Of a stretch of DNA of 55,199 nucleotides, positions 1 to 6,925 are shown piece by piece; position 1 is the stretch's first letter; each line of letters starts with the position of its first letter. A program made the position numbers and the translations under genes. The stretch comes from Candidatus Sumerlaeota bacterium (GTDB lineage Bacteria; Sumerlaeota; Sumerlaeia; Sumerlaeales; Sumerlaeaceae): NCBI GenBank assembly GCA_017161655.1, contig JADFCV010000004.1, positions 1-55,199 of the forward strand. The letters run 5' to 3'. The notes under the pieces were generated by a model, which made no database searches, had not been told where the DNA came from, and worked only from the letters and a program-made list of their open reading frames with translations.

Positions 1-185
1 AGCAGTTCCGATGAAGCGGAGTTCCCGACGCGTAGGCTCCGTTTGCGCATGCTTTGTACGCCGCCGAGCCGTGCATACATGGATTCCCGTCCTTCCCTCA
101 ACCAAGGCAGCCTCATTTCGCACAGCGCGCGAGCGCCGTGACTACCCAGGAAGATGCGATGAAGCGGCGGTAAATATAGAAAAAG

Positions 186-261
186 TGGTGGAGGCAAGGG
201 GATTCGAACCCCTGACCCTCAGACTGCCAGCCTGATGCTCTCCCAACTGAGCTATGCCCCC
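186..261 (-). tRNA. tRNA-Ala (anticodon GGC)
   Basis: Read on the minus strand this is a complete 76-nt cloverleaf: a 7-bp acceptor stem, a 4-bp D stem, a 5-bp anticodon stem with loop CTGGCAG (anticodon GGC), a 5-nt variable loop, a T arm with GTTCGAAT, discriminator A and an encoded CCA end. The acceptor stem has the G3-U70 wobble pair that is the main identity element for alanyl-tRNA synthetase, which settles the amino acid independently of the anticodon. A short T-run follows the CCA on the transcribed strand, but I see no clear terminator hairpin. No other tRNA is adjacent. Confidence 0.97.
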
Positions 262-399
262 ACCATGAGGTGGTGTCGCAGCGAAAGGGAAGTCCCCTTC
301 GCACATGCAACATTCCGTACACGTTTTCAAAACGATTATTCCATCCTTTGAGTTGCGCAAAAAAACGCCACTTTCTCATGAATCTGGACAGGACAGAGC

Positions 400-1698
400 A
401 TGAAGAGTCCGCCGCGGAATACCTTCGCGAATTTCCACGATGGCGGCCGCGCACCGCAGGTGCCCTTCTGTCAGCTGATCTCAGCAAAAACTTCTTCGTT
501 GCCACAGCCCCAGTGTGTTCAGCATGATGACGGTCCAGACGGCCGTATGGCCACTAGCAAGAATTGGGGCGAGGCAGCCGTGGATCAACAACAGACCAGT
601 TGGTACATCGAAGGCGCTATCAGTGAGGGCGGGCCAACTCTGCGGTTCAACATCGGCAAAAAGCCAGTCATGGTCGGGCGCCAGCTTGGCGTTGATCTGG
701 TTATCAGAAACGACAGCGTTTCGCGCCGTCATGCCGAAGTCTACATCGAGAATGGCTCCCTCTGGGTCCGCGATTGCGGAAGCAGCAATGGAACATTCGT
801 CAATCGTCAACGCATCACCGGTCCTGTGCCCCTCAACGTCGGCGATGTGATCCACTTCGCCACAGTGGAATTTCTTGTTGGCTGTGACGAGACGATTCCA
901 TCCTCATCTGGTCTCGACACCATTACGATCTCTGGTGTGCTGCCTGCGAACTACCCCATTGCTAGGGAAAAGCTCTTGGAGCTCGTGCGTGAAGAACGAG
1001 TGCGTACGATCTTTGAGCCCATTGTTACGTCAGACACACGCGAAGTGTGGGCTTTTGAGGCTCTGGGGCGCGGGGCAATGGAGAGCCTTCCGGAGTCACC
1101 TTTGGAGCTATTTGCGCTCGCAGGTCCTCTTGGACTTCAGGCCGAGCTTAGCCGTGTTTTCCGCCGCATGAGCATGCGCCAGGCTCCTTCACCACTTCCC
1201 GCAGGGGGGCTGTTTCTTAACGTTCACCCTACTGAGATGGAGGACACAGCGCTGCTTTTGGCTTCCCTGCGCGCAATCCGGCGTGAGCATCCCACGATCC
1301 CGCTGGTGTTGGAAATTCCAGAAATGCTGGTCACAAACGATGCTTCTCTTGCTGCGCTTCGTGAGCGGCTCCACGAGCTAGACGTTGCACTCGCCTATGA
1401 CGACTTCGGAGCTGGCCAGGCACGTTTGGTCGAGCTAACGCGCGTTCCACCTCAGTACTTAAAGTTCGACAAACTCCTCGTGGCCGATCTTGCCAATCCG
1501 GGCATGCGTGTCCGCGAAATGCTCGAAATGTTGGTGTCGTTTGCGCATGACCTCGGTGTCAGATGCGTGGCGGAAGGTGTTGCCACATTCGAACTTGCGG
1601 AGGCCGCGCGCGACGTTGGGTTCGATTACCTTCAGGGGCATTGTTTTGGCAGCCCGTCCGTTCACTCAACGGTTACCCCCATCAAGCCATTCGATTAA
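400..1698 (+). CDS. FHA-EAL fusion: phospho-Thr-binding domain joined to a c-di-GMP phosphodiesterase domain
   Basis: A 432-residue cytoplasmic protein with no membrane segment. An FHA domain covers about residues 68-163, with the canonical GR (93-94), SRRHA (108-112) and SSNGT (128-132) positions that bind phospho-threonine. An EAL domain covers about 198-425: EAL itself is at 220-222, and it keeps the metal and catalytic positions seen as FLNVHP, LEIPE, YDDFG, KFDK and VAEGV, so c-di-GMP hydrolysis to pGpG is plausible. There is no GGDEF domain. The start at 400 has an AGGA six bases upstream. An in-frame ATG at 547 would remove a poorly conserved 49-residue leader and still keep both domains, so it is a real alternative. 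It converges with the lipoprotein gene downstream. The kinase at 3917-6673 is an obvious candidate partner (inference). Confidence 0.9.
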   Translation: MKSPPRNTFANFHDGGRAPQVPFCQLISAKTSSLPQPQCVQHDDGPDGRMATSKNWGEAAVDQQQTSWYIEGAISEGGPTLRFNIGKKPVMVGRQLGVDLVIRNDSVSRRHAEVYIENGSLWVRDCGSSNGTFVNRQRITGPVPLNVGDVIHFATVEFLVGCDETIPSSSGLDTITISGVLPANYPIAREKLLELVREERVRTIFEPIVTSDTREVWAFEALGRGAMESLPESPLELFALAGPLGLQAELSRVFRRMSMRQAPSPLPAGGLFLNVHPTEMEDTALLLASLRAIRREHPTIPLVLEIPEMLVTNDASLAALRERLHELDVALAYDDFGAGQARLVELTRVPPQYLKFDKLLVADLANPGMRVREMLEMLVSFAHDLGVRCVAEGVATFELAEAARDVGFDYLQGHCFGSPSVHSTVTPIKPFD

Positions 1699-1720
1699 GC
1701 GAGGAGCCAGCCCGGCGATT

Positions 1721-2593
1721 CTATGGGCGTAGCCTGCTTAACGACCGCTCTGCAAAACCTTCTGGAATTTCAACTGTCCCAAGTTCAGGGGTTCGCGGTT
1801 CGTCAAGGCGCACGTTGCTCAGCCGAATGAGCACCGCTCCGCCTTTGGCATTTTCGATGGCGAATTCGACGGGGATCACACTGCCCGCGTCGGTGATCTT
1901 CTCGTAGGCCCAGAACCTCACCTCGCCTTCTTTGCGCCGTCCGTTCCACGTTGTCATCCGTTCCACAAGAAGGTCCTGCCTGCGCAGAACGACTTCCCGC
2001 AAACGATTCTGTTCCGTCTCCTGGAACGATAGGTAAATACGATTGCTCCTGAGCTTGAATTGTGGCCTTGTTTGTTCCAGCCAGCTCACAAGCAGCGCCT
2101 CTATGTTCACAGTGTCGAACAGTTGCCGCGGGTGCATTCCGCCAAGAAGTTCAGGGGCGCGAGCAATGTCAGCGAGGTTCCCTCGCACAACAGTCTTTTC
2201 CGGAATGATGACTGCAGTCGCCTGGTTTCCTTTGACGAGAAGGTCGAACATGACGGCGCCACTCTGGCTAGCACGCACACGCAGGAAGTCCGGAGGGTCA
2301 ATGTAAGCCAGGGCCTCGAAGCGCTGCCGTGGCGATCGGCGTCCCCCCTCGCCGATGAGTATCTCTGCGCGAGCCTTAAGTCCGCGAACTGCGTGAGCGC
2401 GTTTTGCAAGTTCGTCGCGGACGTCTGCCGGCGAGCGAATCTCCCTCTGCACAGGCGCCAGCGGCGAATGGAACTGCATGTTGCGATCAGGGCGCCCCTG
2501 GCGCGCGCTCAAGCCACCCTGGCAACCGGTGAAAGTAGCAACCAGAGCGAACGCCACCATGAACGCCGCAAAACAATGTGCAGCTCTACCCAC
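1721..2593 (-). CDS. Predicted lipoprotein, LolB/DUF4292-like
   Basis: A 290-residue protein with a short basic and hydrophobic N-terminus ending in a lipobox (ATFTG then Cys24), so it is probably lipid-anchored in the cell envelope. The mature part has the spaced Arg/Pro pattern and predicted beta strands of LolA/LolB-type lipid-binding barrels, including a segment near PDFLRVRASQSG. This is a family-level resemblance and I do not assign a substrate. The start is GTG at 2593; the internal ATG at codon 12 would leave too short a signal peptide without its Arg. The start overlaps the end of hpt by eight bases, so the two genes are translationally coupled in one minus-strand operon. Confidence 0.75.
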   Translation of the reverse strand: MGRAAHCFAAFMVAFALVATFTGCQGGLSARQGRPDRNMQFHSPLAPVQREIRSPADVRDELAKRAHAVRGLKARAEILIGEGGRRSPRQRFEALAYIDPPDFLRVRASQSGAVMFDLLVKGNQATAVIIPEKTVVRGNLADIARAPELLGGMHPRQLFDTVNIEALLVSWLEQTRPQFKLRSNRIYLSFQETEQNRLREVVLRRQDLLVERMTTWNGRRKEGEVRFWAYEKITDAGSVIPVEFAIENAKGGAVLIRLSNVRLDEPRTPELGTVEIPEGFAERSLSRLRP

Positions 2594-3161
2594 CGTAGAC
2601 TTCCGGCTTTAGCACGCCGATGCACGAGAGGTTTCGATAGCGCTCTCCGTAATCGAGCCCATAGCCCACGACGAATTCGTCAGGAATTTCGAATCCTACG
2701 TAGCGCAACGGCTGACGCAGTTCCCGCTCGCGAACGCGCTTTTTATTGAGCAAGCAGCAAATTTCGAGGCTAGCCGGGCCCTGAATCCGCAGCAGCTCGC
2801 ATACCACGTTGAGCGTGTGTCCGGTATCAAGGATGTCCTCAACAATCAGCACGTGCTTGCCGCGCAAATCCAGCTCAGCATCCTTCGTGATAATGACTTT
2901 GCCCGACGAGCTAGCTCCGCCTCGATAGCTCGAAGCGCCGACAAGATCAAATGCATGTGGAATCGTAATCGAGCGCATGAGATCGCTCAGAAAAATAATT
3001 CCTCCCTTAAGAATGCTGATGAGCACGAGGGGCTTGCCGCGGTAGTCCTCTGAGATTTGGCGCCCTAATTCCGCAACGCGCCGGGCGATCTCTTCACGCG
3101 TGAATAGCACGCGTTCAAGGTCCTGAAACAGTTCGTTTTCTTGATCTGATGGGAAATGCAA
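2586..3161 (-). CDS. hpt: Hypoxanthine phosphoribosyltransferase
   Basis: A 191-residue type I phosphoribosyltransferase that makes IMP or GMP from hypoxanthine or guanine plus PRPP (purine salvage, cytoplasm). It carries the early LKGG loop (residues near SILKGGIIF) and the PRPP-binding signature VLIVEDILDTGHT. Length fits the bacterial Hpt family (about 180 residues). The start is TTG at 3161, supported by a GGAGG Shine-Dalgarno six bases upstream and no nearby ATG. The stop lies inside the next gene, the lipoprotein. The gene is divergent from the low-complexity secreted protein, with about 160 bases between them for promoters. Confidence 0.95.
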   Translation of the reverse strand: MHFPSDQENELFQDLERVLFTREEIARRVAELGRQISEDYRGKPLVLISILKGGIIFLSDLMRSITIPHAFDLVGASSYRGGASSSGKVIITKDAELDLRGKHVLIVEDILDTGHTLNVVCELLRIQGPASLEICCLLNKKRVRERELRQPLRYVGFEIPDEFVVGYGLDYGERYRNLSCIGVLKPEVYGG

Positions 3162-3324
3162 AGCAATCCTCCGCCTTGAAAGCTAGTTTTCCTCGACAAC
3201 AGGCATCAGACTTGCGCACCGACACCGATGCGCAACAAAAAACCAGCAGATGGGTAGTTGTTCACGGAAACTGAGAGGTGCTGTCGCCATAAGCGGCTGA
3301 CCCAATTGCGAAAGGATGTCGGAG

Positions 3325-3855
3325 ATGAACCCAAAGCGGTTTTCTCATTTGCTCATCGCGATCCTTGTGGCTGCCTGGCCGGCCTTTGTTGTCGCGCAGG
3401 TGACCGAGATTGGGGGGATTGGCAACATCTTCGAAAAGAGAAGCTCTTCGAAATCGGAATCGAAAAAGACAAAGGCCACTCCGACGCCAAAAGCGAGTCC
3501 AACACCACCTGCTCCGCAGGGACAGCGGCCGCAGGGCACACCGCCGCCTGGTCAGGCCGGCGGCCAGAAACCAGGCCAGCCAGCTCAGCAGCCCCCGCGG
3601 GGACAAGCGCAAGGTCGGCCTGCTCCGAAACAGGGAGGGGGAGCATCACAGGGCCCTGCAAACACTGGTCAGCTTCGTGTTGTCACAAAAGGGCTGGCAG
3701 ACTCGATCAAGACGCGTTTGGTCGAGTACGATGAGGAAGCTTTGCGCACCTCGGGTACAGCGATCATTCTCAGTCCACGACGCTACAAAGCCCAGTCAGA
3801 GGCCGATCAGAGCGGTCTCTCTTCGCCATTGACACCAGCCACCTCTGGACTGTAA
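3325..3855 (+). CDS. Secreted Pro/Gly/Gln-rich low-complexity protein
   Basis: A protein of 176 residues from the ATG at 3325, chosen because AAAGG lies nine bases upstream. An ATG at 3316 would add three residues but touches that same AAAGG. The N-terminus is a signal peptide (KRFSHLLIAILVAAWPAFVVAQ). A disordered stretch rich in Lys, Pro, Gly and Gln follows, then a short region of more normal composition (near LRVVTKGLADSIKTRLVEYDEEALR) that may form the only folded element. I recognise no family. Its composition suggests an extended envelope or periplasmic linker protein. It converges with the kinase gene. Confidence 0.65.
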   Translation: MNPKRFSHLLIAILVAAWPAFVVAQVTEIGGIGNIFEKRSSSKSESKKTKATPTPKASPTPPAPQGQRPQGTPPPGQAGGQKPGQPAQQPPRGQAQGRPAPKQGGGASQGPANTGQLRVVTKGLADSIKTRLVEYDEEALRTSGTAIILSPRRYKAQSEADQSGLSSPLTPATSGL

Positions 3856-3916
3856 AAAGGACATCGAATCTTCGATTGAAATGCGGGTGGAGAGCACATG
3901 CGTGGGGTGGTGCTAT

Positions 3917-6673
3917 TCAGAATTTCTGCCCTCGCATCGTGCCGAGCGCGCACCAGCCGTAACCCAGAGCGATCATCCCAACTCCTACCCACAGCGAGGG
4001 GACGGCGACAGGTAGGAATCCCAAGATCGCCTGGGCCATATTCGGCAACACGACAATGGCCACTCCTGCAACGATGAACGTCGGGCCGACGATTCTGCGC
4101 GATGCCGCACTCACCGCCAGAGCGATGGCGCAGGCAATGCCCGCATAGCTCATGAGCATGGTTCGAGTGTCTTGCGGAAGGGGAATGCGCGAAAAAGCTG
4201 CCGCAACGTAGTTCGCGCCGGGCAATCGCTCACCGAGCCACGCTGAAAGAAAAGGCAGAAGCATCATGAGGCCAATGATAGCTCGAGCGAGGCGAAAAGG
4301 TGTTGCCACGAGCCCTGCGGGAACCAAATGCCATTTGCGCTTCTTTGCAAACGGATCCTCGTATTTTGAGCGATCTTTCGCCCCAATACTCGCTTTGATC
4401 TCTGTAAGAATAACGGTTGCAGCTTCCTGGGCTTTGCGCCGTGCCTCTTCCTCCGACATGCCTTGAGCAGCAAGCCGCTTGGCTTCCACTTTGGCCAGTT
4501 GCCTGACCTCCCGCGCTTCCCGACGGCGGCGCTCGATTTCATCGAGCCACCGAATGAGCGGGTCACGCCATTGAGCGTGACGTTTGCGCTGGTGAACGTG
4601 CTCCGCAGCAGTGACTTTTCCGCGTGCGAGCACGAGTGCCTCATAGCCAAAAAGATCTTCGAAAAGCTCTTCCCATTCCTGACCAGCGAAACGCGCAACA
4701 AAATCCTGAATGGCCTCTTCGGGCATGCCACGCACGCGCAGCTCTCTCAGCATCTTCTCGAGATCCTTCAAGACCGGCGCACGCTCCGCTCTCAGACGCC
4801 GCAGCACACCAAATCCGTAAGCTCCAGCCAGAAGCAATGACATGATCACACTCGAAGCGACTGTGAGGAGCAGGCCGAGTTGGAACGCCGCAGCAACCAA
4901 AAGTCCTGCGGCCACAACCGTTTTCAGCCAGTCCGTAAGGGCCATGCCGAATACAGCGGAACGCACCCGACGGAGAAGATAATTCCGTGCAAGGATTCCG
5001 TCCAAAAGGATCGTGAATAAGGGGGTCAAGCCAACCGTGAGGAGAAAAAACAATCCCACGCGGGGTGCGCCGAGAGCAAAGGTCAGTAACGCGAGCAACG
5101 CTGCGACACCCGCAAACACTTTGGGCACCAGCTTCTGGAGTTTGCGTAGCGGCGCCTCATAATAGCGCTTCTGAGCATCTTCCAAAAGGGCCAGGTGAAT
5201 CTCTCGCGGTCGGTAGACTCCCTTGTCGCTTTCCACGCCTAAGTACGCTTCGAGGTCTCTGATGACCTCATCCATATTTGGGTAGCGTTCTTCGGGTTTC
5301 TTGGCGAGCATCCGCTGAAGGATCGCTTTCAGCGTCTGTGGTACACCGCGCACGTGAGCTTCCAACGGCGGAACAGGTTCGTTCAGCTGTTTTGTGATGA
5401 CTTCGTACGCAGTCGTTCCCGAGAATGGGGGACTTCCTGTCACGAGGTAATAGAGGGTGCATCCCAGCGCGTATTGGTCAGCCCGCGCGTCCACATTGGC
5501 AGCATCGCGAGCCTGTTCGGGCGCCATGTAAGCTGGCGTCCCCATGGCCACGGCCTTGAGGGTGATATTGGCCGTTCCTACCTGGCCCAGAACCCTGGCA
5601 TCGTCTTTCGATCCCTCGTCGGTGCTCTCGCGCCCCACTCGGGGATGCTCGAATTTTGCCAGTCCGAGATCAGCGACCTTAACGACACCTAATTCATTGA
5701 GGAGCAAATTATCAGGCTTGATGTCGCGGTGAATGATCCCGTGGTCATGGGCAAATTTCAGCGCACGTGCGGCCTGGACAATGTAACCAACCGCATCGTC
5801 AATACTCAGCCGACCGTCGCGCCGAACCATTTCACCGAGGTTCGTTCCGCGCACGTATTCCATCGCAATGAAGTGAGTGTCGCTTTCGCTTCCGACGTCG
5901 TAGACTTGCACAACATTATGATGCGCGAGCTGTGCTGCGGCCAGCGCCTCCCTGGTGAACCGAGCTAGAAATTCAGGATTGCTGGCCATCTCCGCGGGCA
6001 AGACTTTGAGGGCCACATCGCGATCGAGAGACTTTTGCCGCGCCAGGTACACTGTTCCCATACCGCCGCGTCCCAACGTGGCCTTGATCTCATAGCCCCC
6101 CAATTCCATTCCTCGCAAATCGGCGCCATGCGATGCCCGAGGCTGCGTCCGTGTCGGGCGGCCGCCGCTGGATTCGGGCACTTTTTTCTTCTGGCTCAGC
6201 GGAGCTCCAGCCGAAGGCTTCTCTGGCTCAATAGACGTTTCTGATTCTGGCGTCAGATTCGAACTAATCGGGCGAGGCTCATCAATGACGGTGGAATCTT
6301 GAGCTAGCGAAAAGCGACTCTTTTCCCCTTCTTTCCTGACCGGGATGCTCTCTTTTCTATCCGAGCTTGCACCAAGTTTTCGGCTGGGCGGCGGTTCGAT
6401 GACAGTGGGAGAGTCGCTGGCAACGGATTGACTGCTCGTTGAACGTTGAGCTGGCACGTCCAGGACCGTGGGAAGCTCGTGAATCGTGGGCTGGCCTGCG
6501 CTCGGCTTCTGTTGGGCGGATGGGGTTGATTCCTTGGGTTTTGGTGTCTCGGTGTCGACTTTGGCCACAATCAAGGGCAAAACCGCAAAACATTCCGGAC
6601 ACTGCACCAAGCCCTGGCTTACGCTGTCGTCTGATTCCCAGGTTGCACCACACTTTTTGCAGGTGAATCTCAC
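3917..6673 (-). CDS. Membrane Ser/Thr protein kinase with N-terminal zinc ribbon
   Basis: A 918-residue Hanks-type kinase. Residues 1-30 form a zinc ribbon (C5, C8, C25, C28). Residues 40-190 are a disordered linker with repeated T-x-x-[D/E] motifs. The kinase domain spans about 194-475 with GRGGMGTVY, catalytic Lys223, HRD at 315-317 with Lys319 and Asn322, DLG at 335-337 instead of DFG, and MAPEQ. After it come several hydrophobic segments (about 515-640), a long charged helical region, and three or four more hydrophobic segments at the C-terminus. No PASTA or other sensor domain is visible. The start is GTG at 6673 with GGGAG eight to nine bases upstream. It probably phosphorylates Thr on cytoplasmic partners; FHA proteins in this window are candidates (inference). 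Confidence 0.93.
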   Translation of the reverse strand: MRFTCKKCGATWESDDSVSQGLVQCPECFAVLPLIVAKVDTETPKPKESTPSAQQKPSAGQPTIHELPTVLDVPAQRSTSSQSVASDSPTVIEPPPSRKLGASSDRKESIPVRKEGEKSRFSLAQDSTVIDEPRPISSNLTPESETSIEPEKPSAGAPLSQKKKVPESSGGRPTRTQPRASHGADLRGMELGGYEIKATLGRGGMGTVYLARQKSLDRDVALKVLPAEMASNPEFLARFTREALAAAQLAHHNVVQVYDVGSESDTHFIAMEYVRGTNLGEMVRRDGRLSIDDAVGYIVQAARALKFAHDHGIIHRDIKPDNLLLNELGVVKVADLGLAKFEHPRVGRESTDEGSKDDARVLGQVGTANITLKAVAMGTPAYMAPEQARDAANVDARADQYALGCTLYYLVTGSPPFSGTTAYEVITKQLNEPVPPLEAHVRGVPQTLKAILQRMLAKKPEERYPNMDEVIRDLEAYLGVESDKGVYRPREIHLALLEDAQKRYYEAPLRKLQKLVPKVFAGVAALLALLTFALGAPRVGLFFLLTVGLTPLFTILLDGILARNYLLRRVRSAVFGMALTDWLKTVVAAGLLVAAAFQLGLLLTVASSVIMSLLLAGAYGFGVLRRLRAERAPVLKDLEKMLRELRVRGMPEEAIQDFVARFAGQEWEELFEDLFGYEALVLARGKVTAAEHVHQRKRHAQWRDPLIRWLDEIERRRREAREVRQLAKVEAKRLAAQGMSEEEARRKAQEAATVILTEIKASIGAKDRSKYEDPFAKKRKWHLVPAGLVATPFRLARAIIGLMMLLPFLSAWLGERLPGANYVAAAFSRIPLPQDTRTMLMSYAGIACAIALAVSAASRRIVGPTFIVAGVAIVVLPNMAQAILGFLPVAVPSLWVGVGMIALGYGWCALGTMRGQKF

Positions 6674-6800
6674 TTGCGCCGCTCCCGATAAGTTCTCCAG
6701 ATGTCACCTATTATTGATCATTTTATAACAAAGGGCTCTCGTGTCAAGAAATGAGAGTGAAACTGGTCCTGGTTCTCCCAGCTATGGACGTATCGTTTAC

Positions 6801-6839
6801 AAAAAGGAAAGGTGGCCTGCCCGTCCTGGCAGGCCACCT
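6801..6839 (-). terminator. Rho-independent terminator of the GH13 gene
   Basis: A perfect 12-bp inverted repeat (arms 6810-6821 and 6828-6839, 6-base loop), GC-rich, followed on the minus strand by TTCCTTTTT. It lies about 90 bases past the stop of the glucan enzyme and before the kinase gene, so it should end the amylase transcript and separate the two minus-strand units. Confidence 0.9.
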
Positions 6840-6925
6840 CTTGCACCGCGGCAGAAGTCTCTTTACCGTATGTCTGCTCAAAAGCTGCCTTCGCGCTTCG
6901 CTGTCAGGCGTTTCACCTTAGCAGC

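Noticed and set aside
11..505. Open frames on both strands around the tRNA gene
   Set aside because: They read through the tRNA, giving peptides with the familiar tRNA-derived GFEP motif, and have no ribosome binding sites. The 185 bases left of the tRNA hold nothing that I can support.
3258..3832. Alternative frames over the low-complexity secreted protein
   Set aside because: Pro/Gly/Gln-rich DNA opens several frames. Only the 3325 frame has a signal peptide and a good ribosome binding site.
3856..3916. Terminator between the secreted protein and the kinase gene
   Set aside because: Only a six-base imperfect hairpin without a T-run is present.
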